A stretch of DNA of 64,000 nt, taken from Mimachlamys varia. Taxonomy: Eukaryota; Mollusca; Bivalvia; Pectinida; Pectinidae. The translations under genes were made by a program, and so were the position numbers. Positions 1 to 9,929 of this stretch are shown piece by piece. The number at the start of each line of letters is the position of its first letter. The first letter of the stretch is position 1. Under the pieces are notes generated by a model. It saw only the letters and a program-made list of their open reading frames with translations, made no database searches and was not told the origin of the DNA. The stretch lies in contig OX392543.1 of assembly GCA_947623455.1 (NCBI GenBank), positions 14,630,757 through 14,694,756 of the forward strand. The letters run 5' to 3'.

Positions 1-105
1 GCAATATGACGTAACACACACATAGAATGTATGCTATCAATTTTTGGCATACTGTATATATTACTTGCAGCATGTGTTTGTGTTATGTCATGATTCAATT
101 TTCAC
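1..105 (+). mobile_element. Hammerhead-associated repeat overlapping gene 5' region
   Basis: The segment with TTTGGCATACTGTAT, GCAGCATGTGTTTGTG and TATGTCAT recurs in the same order beside the hammerhead-type motifs at 47.9, 57.05 and 61.03 kb (minus strand there). The window opens at GCAATATGAC, just where the other copies follow the ribozyme motif, so the motif itself would lie immediately to the left. The methyltransferase 5' flank therefore seems to contain a piece of this mobile repeat. Confidence 0.55.
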
Positions 106-133
106 CAAACACTGTTGTGATGCATTTTTAGCC

Positions 134-269
134 ATGGCGACTTTACCTAAAACCAACGACTTTGGAAAGTTTGACCCCTACTGGTACGTGGAGCATTACT
201 TTGGCACCGATGAAGCTTCCAGCAATTTACACAGCGATCTTGATGCTTACCGTAAAATATTTACCGATT
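134..269 (+). CDS. Methyltransferase left copy, exon 1
   Basis: Codes the N-terminal segment starting MATLPKTNDFGKFDPYW. It ends in phase 1 at a GTAAGT donor (270-275). The 136-bp length is identical in the right copy (47640-47775), and the two proteins differ at only a few positions. Confidence 0.85.
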
Positions 270-356
270 GTAAGTAATTTTTTTTGTTTTGAAGGTGATT
301 TGCAGTCTATTGATATCGATCCAATTGTTTAATCATATTACATAGAGAATAAAGTG

Positions 357-887
357 AAACCTCTCAATTAAGACCAACTAAGGGACCGCACCAAAGTAGT
401 CGTAATAGCGCGACCTTCTTAATACGGAAGGTGACCATGCAGACAGATTTCTCTGAAATCCACTTTTTTTTACATGTTTTCATGGTCCAATAACTAATAT
501 ATAGGCTTTATAATATTACACATACAGTAATTGTAACTGATTAGCCAATTTTAAACCAAAAATACAGCTTACTGATCTGACACCTGACAGATGTACACGG
601 TGGAATACACACCAGGTGAATTTGTGTTTGGTTTGTGTTCTGAGTAGTGAGGTGAAACGTATACGTAGTGCAAACGTGGTATTTGGGTCGTTCAAAACTG
701 GTCTTAATAGTGTGGTGGTCTTAATAGCGAAGTAGTCTTATTAGTGAGGTGGTCTTAATAGTGAGGTAGTCTTAATAGCAAGGGGGTCTTAATAGTGGGA
801 TGGTCTTAATAGCGAGGTGGCCTTACTAGCGAGGTGGTCTTAATAGCGAGGTGGTCTTAATTTTGACGTGGTCGTTAAGAGAGGTTT
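357..887. mobile_element. MITE-like element with internal 17-bp tandem repeat
   Basis: Starts with AAACCTCTCAATTAAGACCA and ends with the near-inverse TGGTCGTTAAGAGAGGTTT. The middle (about 650-860) is a tandem array of a unit like GTGGTCTTAATAGCGAG. The same element, longer, lies in intron 1 of the right copy (46815-47565), so the insertion predates the duplication. Confidence 0.65.
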
Positions 888-1100
888 TTCTGTACTTAGG
901 CATCAATAAAACTATACTCGGAGCTTCAAAGAAATATTATGGCAGTGATCTCAATTTCATTTATGAACACTTATGAGGTTTTCAATTTTTCTTTGCATAA
1001 TCAATCACATGTACTCGTAGTATTTGTATGTTTTCACTTACCACGATATTATGTTTGACTTTTTTACAGTAATATTTTAGGATTAATTCATTTAGGGATT

Positions 1101-1243
1101 GAACGGCGCTTTTTAATTTTCATGCCGGTATGAATAAAAAGCGGTTACATCCATATTGCATGAAGCCCGCTAGGGCTTCTTGGTCAATATGGATGGAACC
1201 GATTTGCATTCATAACGGCATGAAAATTAAAACAACGCCGTTC
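1101..1243. mobile_element. Fold-back MITE, 143 bp
   Basis: Nearly the whole element is one palindrome around a central GCTAG. The outer arms begin GAACGGCG and end CGCCGTTC, with matching TTTTAATTTTCATGCCG internal to both. It lies in a ~500-bp stretch absent from the right-arm intron. A 72-residue reading frame over it has no coding merit. Confidence 0.75.
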
Positions 1244-1918
1244 AAACAATACTTTTATATTTTTACTATTGAAGAATTGTTTATTTCAATTTCTTATTTA
1301 TTGAACAACTGGTTAATCAACTGCGTTTGTTATTGTACCGTCCTTTAAACGAAAAAGGCGAAGCAGCCATAATTTGAGTAAAATGTACGCCAATAATTAA
1401 CCGTAGTCATTTGAGCGTTTGACGCGAGGGCGTTCTCGATGTTATTCGAAGCGGAGCCGTAAACATTGTATTGAACAAGATTAATATATTACGTAAATGG
1501 ATGTATTCATACTGTATTCATGATGTGTTCATAGTCTAGTGTTTGTTGGTTTCAATTGGTATGTTCATATAGAGAAGAAACAACCAGAATGTAAATATAA
1601 TCCAATGACATATATATGAGCAGGAAACTTTCAATTGAGTTATTAATTGCAAACAATATCCAAATGTAAAACACACGCGTAAGCTTGTTTTTTTAATCTT
1701 CTTTTTGCTATCATTAGAATGAAAATGCATGCAGAGGTTTACAGATATTTATAATTCTTCAACATTGAAACCGAAATTCGCAATTTGAAAGAAAATGTTG
1801 TTGATCTTTAGGCATATTCTATGCTACGTCTCTGCGTCGGATCCTGATTTTGATATGGAATTTGCATAATGGCAATCAATGAAATGTTTCCCCCTCCGTA
1901 AACAATTCGTTGATCTTA

Positions 1919-2743
1919 TGCTATGGTCACAAAGATCGGCCGATATCCGGGGATAGGGGGTAATCGGGAGTACACCGCTGGTTTTGGCCATTTTTCCGAC
2001 ATCGGACAACACCGGTCAAAACATTTGTCACACATCATATATATAAATGGCACCGTCCGGAGGCCGTCCAAAGACCGTCTGGTAATCGTACGGCGTCTGA
2101 TTCCAAAGAGATTTTTTGGGGGCCGGCAAGGCAGTGAATACCGACCGAACATCTAATACTAATCGGCCGATTATCCTATGATGTCCGGGCGATAACCAGC
2201 ATATTCACCGGACATCGTACGAATATCGCCCGAGTATCCTACGGACAACGAACGATGCTTGTACCAGGCCCGGCCGAATATTTATATAGTTTATATAGCC
2301 CGGCCGATACCTGGCCGATGTCCGGTTCTAGCCGGCCGGTGACCGGCCGATGTCTGGTCCACACCGGTTCAAGCCGATCGGATATCGGTGGGTTACTTTC
2401 CAATGTGTAAACAGACTTCGGCCGGATATCGGCCCATGTCCGGTCCCGAAAAAATCTTCTCTCAGGCTACACACACCGGCCGATTACCGCTCGATTCCCG
2501 GCCGGATGTCGGACAATACTTAAACGATGTGTGAAGGATATGTGGCCGATTATGAAAATATACGGGACACCGGAGACATTTTAACTTCGAGTTAAAACTC
2601 TCGGGCACCTCCCCGATGCTGCCTGAGAGCCCCGGCCATCGGCCGGCCATGTCTGGTGTCCGGCCGGGGACCAGGCCAAAATGGCTGAAAATCATGCCGG
2701 GTGTACATCCTAAGCCTAACCGGAAGTGGTTGTGACCAAAGTA
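1919..2743. mobile_element. PIF/Harbinger-like non-autonomous element, GC-rich
   Basis: Absent from the right-arm intron. It is bounded by TTA on both sides (1916-1918 and 2744-2746) with inverted ends TGCTATGGTCACAA and TTGTGACCAAAGTA (12 of 14 positions match). A TWA target duplication is typical of PIF/Harbinger. The interior is unusually GC-rich for this window and built of diverged GGCCGATATCCGG-type words. No transposase is seen. The right arm has eight different bases at the empty site, so the insertion history is not fully simple. Confidence 0.5.
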
Positions 2744-3412
2744 TTAGATGCTGTTGTCATATAGCTGCCAGGAATGATAAGATCACGTGATACATTGTGT
2801 ATAAGTGCCACAATGTACCAACGCTTTAATTATCATTGTTGAACCATTTGGTTGTGAGATTAAGACTAAATACGTCTTCACACAGGCCGTAGTTCCGGAG
2901 ACAATTGCAGTAACGGGATGTTTGAAGACAATACATTGAAGCACATTTCGCGTCATATGTTGCAGATTATATTTGGACACAAAATAATGTGTTCAGAGAA
3001 ATGTTTTAGGGGCCAACGGTCATATAAGACTTTCGCGTTTAAAATTTAAAAAAACAACATTGCAATATATATGCCTCGTGGGGTCGTCATGTTTACCCTC
3101 ACAAGCCTAAGCGTACAGCTTACTTTAGGTTCAAATGTGACTTTAACACATTCGTAGGTCCCCGTGAATGGTAAAACACCTAGGACTCCTAGAAATGAAG
3201 CGTCTGGAGATTTGTACATGTTCGTGCTTGACTATATATGTGTCCTGAGCGATTGTGTAAATATGTGTGGGGTTTGCGCTCGGACCCACATTCATTTATC
3301 GCGATTTGGTAAATAAGATTTGAATTTACTAACTGCGTGTCTGTTATGATCAATAATCACTTCAAGCAACGCGTTCTTCATTAATTTGTTTTGTTTCTCC
3401 AAATTTTCCCAG

Positions 3413-3614
3413 ATGACATCCGCGGTAAGCGTCTCCTTGACGTAGGCACCGGTCCGACCATACACAGCGTGATCACGGCCAGTAACCACGTGGACGAGAT
3501 CTTCTTGTCTGACTACGCCCAACCGAACCTAGACTATTTGGAAAAGTGGCGAAAAGGGGAGATTTCTCAACCAACAAAGAATCTTAATTACACCATTGGC
3601 CTGGAAGGACGCCA
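3413..3614 (+). CDS. Methyltransferase left copy, exon 2 (SAM-binding)
   Basis: Begins after a pyrimidine-rich TTTTCCCAG acceptor and ends before GTATAT. It codes the glycine-rich SAM motif (DVGTGP) and the following DY...PNL segment. The frame is open across all 202 bp. The matching exon in the right copy is 200 bp and frameshifted. Confidence 0.85.
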
Positions 3615-3646
3615 GTATATATACCTTTATTACACAAGTAATATGT

Positions 3647-3990
3647 CTTCATATGAATTTCACGTGAAATGTGGTGGAAAAGTGAAATTGACATGACATG
3701 TTAATTTCACGAGAAATTCATATGAAAAAAGTGAATTATTTATTAATTCAGGTTTTTAAAAGTTAAATTCAATATATTATTTCCACATTAATGTTTTGTG
3801 TATTGCTTGTGAGTTTTATATAAAGTTATGATTTTGGTGATTTTTACATTAAATTTTTTTTATTCAAATTCCACTTGAATTTCACGTGAAAAAGGTCAGA
3901 TGATGAGAAAAAATTAATATGAAATTCACGTGATATTTTTCATGTGAATTTCACGTGAACAAAATTTCACGTGAAATCTACGTGAAGAAA
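3647..3990. repeat. TTTCACGTGAAA-rich intron segment
   Basis: Intron 2 holds many overlapping copies of the palindromic word TTTCACGTGAAA and close variants. The orthologous intron of the right copy has the same composition at about 45472-45795. This may be a decayed palindromic mobile repeat. The embedded CACGTG E-box cores could bind bHLH factors, but nothing here shows regulation. Confidence 0.5.
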
Positions 3991-4808
3991 CATTGGCTGT
4001 GTAAGTCGGTCAAACTGAACGAATGTCTTATGTAATAAAAGCTGAAATGAATCCTGGCTAGATTCAACATACAGACTAGCTGATCTTTTCAACTTATGCT
4101 GAATAGATAAACATTGGATATTGTGATTTTTAAGACTTAGAATTTCACTCTAGACATTTAGGTAATTAATCTTGAAAGTCCTTTTGATTTGAAATAATTA
4201 TAATGTTAAATCAAAAGTTAAATTTTTGTCACTTATTACTCAGCACGTTCGAATTCATTTGCGAATCATCATACCTTGATTTACACGTATATAACACGCA
4301 GTATATTTACTGTTGAAAATTTATTTCAAAATCAACACGGAAAAAAGGTCTACAGGTAATTGATCTTAAATCTGAATTAGATCCACTTTATTTAAAAATG
4401 ATCTGTAATTGACAACTGGTTTAAATTAATACAGCTTTCTGTCCAGTGTGTGATATGAAGTTCGATGAGTTATGCTCAGTTTGCCTTGATATTTCGTGGT
4501 TATCCAACCATGGTTCTATCTCTTATTCTAAGTAGTTTGCCATATTTTTCGCTGTAATCTGTCCCTGGTTCCGACTTTCATATTAACTTTCTTTAGTCCT
4601 TCATTTTTTTGCAAATAAGCTTACCATTGTATTTCGTTGTTACTTTTGTCGTTCCTCATTACATTAGTTTATATACAACGGAAATTGTGAATGAAGAACA
4701 CTCATCCTTCGTTCATTCGTGCTCACTTCCGGAAATATTATGTTAACTTTTTATCGACTTTAAAATTCAATTTAATTTTTTCGATATTCTTTCTCTTTTT
4801 AACTTAAG

Positions 4809-5240
4809 GATGACTGCAGATCAAAGAGAAAATGAAGTTAGAGAAAAGGTGAAGGGAATCCTACCCATAGATGTGAGGTCAGAACAACCCCTTGGATGTG
4901 ACTATGACGGCGGGGGGGGGGGGGGATTTGACGTCATTAACGTGAGCAGCTGTATAGAGACAGCGACTTATGACGTGGCTGGGTATACACGGTGCCTCAA
5001 GAATATCTCCTCTCTACTCAATAAAGGCGGATATTTCATTGTTGCTGGCGACTTGGGGGGAGAAAACTACCAAGTAGGGAACTATATCTATACTGGACTG
5101 ACCATTACAAACAGGAAGTCCAAACAGCAATAAAGGAAACCGGATATGACATCAAATTATACATGGAATTCGCTGGAACAATCGAAGATGCAAAATATAC
5201 AGATTCCTGTGCCAATTACTATGTTCTGGCGACAAAATGA
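4809..5240 (+). CDS. Methyltransferase left copy, exon 3 (broken frame)
   Basis: Starts after a CTTAAG acceptor and joins exon 2 in phase. It contains an expanded G run near 4,912-4,925 that adds three in-frame glycines relative to the right copy. A missing base near 5,111 moves translation to a stop at 5,131-5,133. The original frame resumes in the shifted register and ends at TGA 5,238-5,240. Confidence 0.8.
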
Positions 5241-6117
5241 TTTTTTCAAATAACATTCTGATTGTCTCTAGCTGTGCTTACCATGAACTGTCATTCGACG
5301 ATTTGAAAGCCAATCCATTTGTTTAAAACCTGCAGTCATAGATGAAATACATTTTACACTAGAAATTGTCTTTATTATGTAACACACTGTTAGCGATCAA
5401 TACCCATAGATAATGACATTGGTAATTTTTCAATTGTTAAACTTAAGGTGATCCATAACTCCTATTATTATGACAAAAGTAACCATTTTCAGTTCATGTG
5501 TATGACAACACCTTCAATAAATCATGCCCGACAGAAATCAATGCATTGTGTTTTTATGATGTAATACTAAATAGCAGATGAGAATCTGAGACCTGAATCT
5601 TCCGGTGGCCCGTCGTAATGAACCAGTTGTCGTGCTCAAGCATGGAGTCTATGCTCAAGTTTTATTCCTTGCACGTGAGTTTAAACCATGGTGAAATAAT
5701 TTCAATATTGAAGGTATTCATCCCTTATGCTCTCATAAATGCCCACAGATCAATGACAAAATGTTATACTTCATATCGTGTTCATTGGAACAAGAAAGGA
5801 GATTAGAGCGCAAAACAGAACATGAAAATTGTTTCATGAATAATGGTCCTAATCATCATAAAGTTACTTTACCACATTCACAGATTCACATATATGTTTG
5901 GAATCGTTTCTTATTTAGATACAGCATTGTCTTATAAAATTTGTGACATTGTTGAACTATAATGAAGGGAAAGTAATGTCACAGAAAAAAGTTTTCCCAG
6001 AATTCACATTATTGACCCTAATGGAGAAATAATGTGATAGTGGCACAGTACATAATATACACGGTATACGATTTGAAATTATACAGAACTACAGGCCCTT
6101 AGCATCACTTAGTATAT

Positions 6118-7392
6118 TGGTTGTGAAGCGTGTACTGAGATGTACGTACCAATAAGAAGCGTGTACTGAGATGTACGTACCAATAAGAAGCGTGTACTGA
6201 GATGTACGTACCAATAAGAAGCGTGTACTGAGATGTACCTACCGATATGAAGCGTTCACTGAGATGTACGTACCAATATGAATCGTGTACTGAGATGTAC
6301 GTACCAATATGAAGCGTGTACTGAGATGTACGTACCAATAAGAAGCGTGTACTGAGATGTACGTACCAATATGAAGCGTGCACTGAGATGTACGTACCAA
6401 TAAGAAGCGTGTACTGAGATGTACGTACCAATATGAAGCGTGCACTGAGATGTACGTACCAATAAGAAGCGTGTACTGAGATGTACCTACCGATATGAAG
6501 CGTGCACTGAGATGTACGTACCAATATGAAGCGTGCACTGAGATGTACGTACCAATATGAAGCGTGCACTGAGATGTACGTACCGATATGAAGCGTGCAC
6601 TGAGATGTACGTAACAATATGAGGTTTGTACTGAGATGTACGTGCATGTACCAATATAAAGCGTGCACTGAGATGTACGTACCAATATGAAGCGTGCACT
6701 GAGATGTACGTACCAATAAGAAGCGTGCACTGAGATGTACGTACCGATATGAAGCGTGCACTGAGATGTACGTACCGATATGAAGCGTGCACTGAGATGT
6801 ACGTACCGATATGAAGCGTGCACTGAGATGTACGTACCGATATGAAGCGTGCACTGAGATGTACGTACCAATATGAAGCGCATACTGATATGCTCGTAAC
6901 AATATGAGGTTTGTACTGATATGTACGTGCATGTACCAATATAAAGCGTGCACTGAGATGAACGTAACAATATGAAGCGTGCACTGAGATGTACGTAACA
7001 ATATGAAGCGTGCACTGAGATGTTAATACCAATATGAAGTTTGTACTGAGATGTACGTACCAATATGAGGTTTGTACTGAGATGTACGTGCATGTACCAA
7101 TATAAAGCGTGCACTGAGATGTACGTAACAATATAAAGCGTGCACTGAGATGAACGTAACAATATGAAGCGTGCACTGAGATGTTAATACCAATATGAAG
7201 TTTGTACTGAGATGTACGTACCAATATGAGGTTTGTACTGAGATGTACGTACCAATATGAAGTTTGTACTGAGATGTACGTACCAATATGAGGTTTGTAC
7301 TGAGATGTACCTACCAATATGAAGTTTGTACTGAGATGTACGTACCAATATGAGGTTTGTACTGAGATGTACGTACCAATATGAAGCGTACA
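6118..7392. repeat. 31-bp satellite array, about 41 copies
   Basis: Tandem repeat of a unit near AAGCGTGYACTGAGATGTAC followed by GTACCAATATG. Unit variants fall in blocks (AAGCGTGTACTG, AAGCGTGCACTG, GAGGTTTGTACTG). A few units near 6,640, 6,900 and 7,090 are six bases longer (CATGTA inserted). Because 31 is not a multiple of three and the unit lacks stops on the minus strand, three overlapping minus-strand frames of about 280-307 residues are open. They are a by-product of the repeat. Confidence 0.95.
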
Positions 7393-7657
7393 TTAAAAAA
7401 GACGAAGCAACGAAATGGCACAATTAAGCCACTGTAGATGTAGAGATTAGACGGTTACTACATAATGGGTGATCTGTACGTTGAAATTAACGTTGATTGT
7501 GATGAGCTTCGTGTAATAGTTTACGAAGATTACAATAGACATCGTATGTGCAAATGTCCCATCTATATGTGTCATTATGATAACTACTCCGACATAGGTG
7601 AGAAACAACTAGTGAAACACGTATTGGAAGCCCACTCGAAAGATACTTGGTAATACT

Positions 7658-7850
7658 GGCCCTGGTTTCATCAACGTTCCTTAACTTAAGGAAACTCCTT
7701 AACTTAAAAATCTCCATAGGAATGCATTACAGAAGTTAAGGAGAAAATCCTAAGTTAAGGAACTTTCCTTCAATTAGGTAATCCTTTCCTATGGAGAATT
7801 TTAAGTTAAGGAATTTCCTTAAGTTAAGAAACGTTGATGAAACCGGGGCC
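7658..7850. mobile_element. MITE, GGCCCTGGTTTCATCAACG ends (copy 1)
   Basis: 193 bp with 20-bp inverted ends GGCCCTGGTTTCATCAACGT / ACGTTGATGAAACCGGGGCC. The interior consists of CCTTAACTTAAGG-type words and two CTATAGGAAAGCATT-like blocks in inverted orientation. A second copy is at 42014-42197. The short frame at 7465-7653 just upstream has a C-x-C/C...H..H pattern but no recognisable family. Confidence 0.8.
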
Positions 7851-8058
7851 TGGGAAAGAATATAAGCAATGTATCTTTTCATGCTACTTATAGATGGACA
7901 CTGGTGTCACCCATCCAGTTTATCATTACATGAGAAGCTTTACCGATCGATTGTTGACGTACTATTATTGGAATTTTAAGCTTCGACAGACTCCTTATCA
8001 TTGAGCTTTTGGAGGATTTTTTAATGAAAGTGACAGTGTTTTTATTTAAGGAATAATA

Positions 8059-8192
8059 TGAATCTATTTTTTATGTGATGGGGGTATAACACCAAAAACG
8101 GAGTGTACTCTAAATAAACCGCGAGGCTGTTTATGATGAGAGAACACACCGGTTTTTTGTGTTATACCCCCATAACATAAAAAATAGATTCA
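8059..8192. mobile_element. Fold-back element, 134 bp
   Basis: Near-perfect palindrome with arms TGAATCTATTTTTTATGTGA and GGGGGTATAACAC repeated in inverse at the right end. The loop region holds GAGTGTACTC and GAGAACACACC. No coding content. Confidence 0.8.
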
Positions 8193-8584
8193 AGTTAATA
8201 CTTATAATTTAATTCATACCCTGCGAAAATTAACTTTATTGATGGACTATTTTCTCTTACAAATCATTACGCTGCTGCATTAGCCAATCAAAAGCGACGA
8301 TATAAACGGTGACATAATTTTTTACATTATGGGCTGATAACATATATTTTTAAGCCAATGAAAATGCTTGTTTCAAACAAGATTAAATTATTACCTCTTG
8401 TTAATGTGGAAAAACACTGAGATATTGGGAATATAAAAACTTGTCAGTGAACTGTTGTGGTAACCATTCATTTCGTTTCATGAAATTTAAATTGATAAAT
8501 AAATTGACAAAAGGATCGGACAGCAGGCATAGCCTATTTAAGTCCTCTCCTCAAGAAACAAACGGTGGTACAAACATTTAGACA

Positions 8585-8907
8585 TTTAACATATAATATA
8601 CACAATACATAGATAGTACACATACATAAATACATGCATGACGCACCTGCATGCACATATACTCATGCGCGCTCACACACACACACATCCTCATGCACCC
8701 TCACATACATGCATATGCATACATACATGCATACATACCTGCATACATACGCGGATACATACATATATGCCTACATCCATGCATGCATGCACGCACATAC
8801 ACACATATATTATTGCACACAAACACATGCGCATGCATACATACAAACAAACATGCGCACATATATGTGCACGTGCATACACACATGTCCATACATATGC
8901 ACATACA
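8585..8907. repeat. CATA/CACA microsatellite
   Basis: Degenerate array of ACAT, CATG and CACA tetranucleotides. Frames of 60-135 residues open on both strands over it are simple-sequence artefacts rich in His/Thr/Tyr or Cys/Met. Confidence 0.9.
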
Positions 8908-8984
8908 GGAGGTAACCATTCCGTTTTACCCTACCCTCCAGGCATTGCTGATAGGTATACTGAATTAATATCGGAGAAAGTGAA

Positions 8985-9326
8985 ATGCATGCTACATGTA
9001 CCTTCCCTATATCAGGAGAGGTCCTCAGTATGGACAATATATTAAGACTGGTGTATGCAAACGATGTCTTGGAAATCATAAGTGAAAGACAGTGTGACAT
9101 TAATGATGTCTTTATCCATACAGATGATGTCAAAGTAATTCGGAATTTTATTCGAGAAACTGTTAAACTTAATGTAGAAAAAAGTGTGAGGAATGCGTTT
9201 ATATCACAATTGTGTTATACTGAATGGAGAGGCAACACACTCAAAACAGAACAATGGAAAAATCGCATCAGTACAATGGTTAAGTATGTGAATCTTGAAG
9301 AAAACAGATCTCATAAAACATTGTAA
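8985..9326 (+). CDS. Hypothetical ORF, 113 aa, next to Polinton debris
   Basis: Open frame of 113 residues, of which the first ~15 read out of the microsatellite flank. A second Met at 9,030 gives a 98-residue product starting MDNILRLVYANDVLEI. The composition is protein-like (mixed charged and hydrophobic, helical look), unlike the simple-repeat frames next to it. No signal peptide, membrane segment or known motif is seen. It lies 48 bp upstream of the integrase fragment on the same strand, so it may be a leftover Polinton reading frame or an unrelated exon. Confidence 0.3.
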   Translation: MHATCTFPISGEVLSMDNILRLVYANDVLEIISERQCDINDVFIHTDDVKVIRNFIRETVKLNVEKSVRNAFISQLCYTEWRGNTLKTEQWKNRISTMVKYVNLEENRSHKTL

Positions 9327-9373
9327 CAATACATTGTAATAACAAGATTGTTCACAAGTGTTTTGTATCATTG

Positions 9374-9692
9374 AATATGTTGACCAAGGAAGAGAAACGT
9401 CTTATAGACGGAGTTTATTACAATCTGAGTAACGGAGGTAGTTCTATGAGTCCGACGAAAAATTCATCAAATATTGAAATCTCAAGGTTTCACTTCACCA
9501 GATCTGTATAAGAATAGAAGATCTAATCAAAGTCTAGACGATTATAGTTTACAAAACCTGTCAATCCTTCATTCAAGAGAGCACGAGTGGATATCGGGTC
9601 CTTACGAGGAATTTCAAGTCGATCTTGCCGATGTATCGAACCTCTTTAAGCAGAATGGAACCTATAAAGACAAAAACGACAAAGACTATTAG
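9374..9692 (+). pseudogene. Polinton/Maverick integrase, N-terminal fragment
   Basis: Broken frame resembling the segment just before and at the start of the rve catalytic core of Polinton-type integrases. It reads through LIDGVYYNLSNGG, then after a frame change LYKNRRSNQSLDDYSLQ, and then EFQVDLADVSNL, where the Asp of VDLAD matches the first catalytic Asp region. A stop follows NDKDY and a SINE begins 10 bp later. The rest of the core reappears at 11.3 kb. Family assignment is by motif recall only. Confidence 0.55.
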
Positions 9693-9701
9693 ATGCTTTG
9701 G

Positions 9702-9923
9702 GTTTTTTTTTTTGTTTAATTCGTTTTACGTCCTATTAACAGGGTCATTTAAGGAAGTGCCATATTTTGAAAGTGAAGGAAAGCCGGAGTACCCGGAGAA
9801 AAACCACCGACCTACGGTCAGTACCTGGCAACTGCCCCTCGTGGGATTCGAACTCGCAACCCAAAGGTGGAGGGCTAGTGGTAGAATGTCGAAACGCCTC
9901 AACCACTCGGCCACCGTGGCCCC
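9702..9923 (-). mobile_element. tRNA-derived SINE with A tail
   Basis: On the minus strand it begins GGCCACGGTGGCCGAGTGG (box A region) and has a box B in GCGAGTTCGAATCCCACG, so the head is a tRNA-Ser/Leu-like pol III promoter. The body contains TCTCCGGGTACTCCGG and AATAGGACGTAAA, words common to mollusc-type SINEs, and ends in an A-rich tail (T run at 9,702-9,713 on plus). It has split the Polinton remnant. Overlapping frames are not genes. Confidence 0.85.
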
Positions 9924-9929
9924 TTTTAG

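Larger units (their letters stand above)
134..5240 (+). pseudogene. NNMT/PNMT/TEMT-like methyltransferase, left copy, frameshifted
   Basis: Three-exon gene for a small SAM-dependent amine methyltransferase of the nicotinamide/indolethylamine/phenylethanolamine N-methyltransferase family (cytosolic methyl transfer from SAM to a small amine; substrate unknown). Exons are 134-269, 3413-3614 and 4809-5240, with GT/AG borders and phases that join cleanly. The opening segment (KFDPYWYVEHYF) and the SAM-binding motif I (LLDVGTGPTIHSV) followed by an acidic-loop DY...PNL..LEKW are typical of the family. Exon 3 carries the C-terminal Rossmann strands (FDVINVSSCIE, KGGYFIVAG). A complete frame would give about 256 residues, against about 264 for the vertebrate enzymes. 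The start at 134 was chosen for its GCCATGG context and family alignment; an in-frame ATG at 44 lies in repeat-derived DNA. Relative to the right copy one A is missing from a short A run near 5,111, which shifts the frame and stops it at 5,133. Either a recent pseudogene or a sequencing error. Confidence 0.85.
1..5895 (+). repeat. Left arm of large inverted duplication
   Basis: This stretch matches, in reverse complement, about 43,615-47,914. Similarity covers all three methyltransferase exons, both introns and the 3' flank out to about 5,890, so the unit is a genomic segmental duplication and not a retrocopy. The left arm is about 1.6 kb longer because intron 1 carries extra insertions (a ~500-bp block starting near 1,096 with a fold-back element, and an 825-bp element at 1,919). 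The arm probably continues left of the window. A spacer of about 37.7 kb separates the arms. Confidence 0.9.

Noticed and set aside
44..133. Upstream in-frame ATG as the methyltransferase start
   Set aside because: The added 30 residues come from repeat-derived flank, while the ATG at 134 has ideal context and matches the family start.
650..860. CRISPR-like regularly spaced repeats
   Set aside because: The 17-bp units are contiguous with no unique spacers and the host is a eukaryote; it is a minisatellite inside a MITE-like element.
1824..2695. Overlapping frames of 62-78 residues in GC-rich DNA
   Set aside because: Open only because GGCCG-type repeats rarely form stops; the block is a mobile element absent from the paralogous intron.
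6105..7423. Minus-strand frames of 276-307 residues with ISVHASYWYVHL-type repeats
   Set aside because: They are three registers of one 31-bp satellite unit that lacks stops; the apparent protein repeat is just 3 x 31 bases. No start context, splice signals or domain supports a gene.
8634..9133. Several overlapping His/Thr- or Cys/Met-rich frames
   Set aside because: They read through the CATA/CACA microsatellite on both strands.
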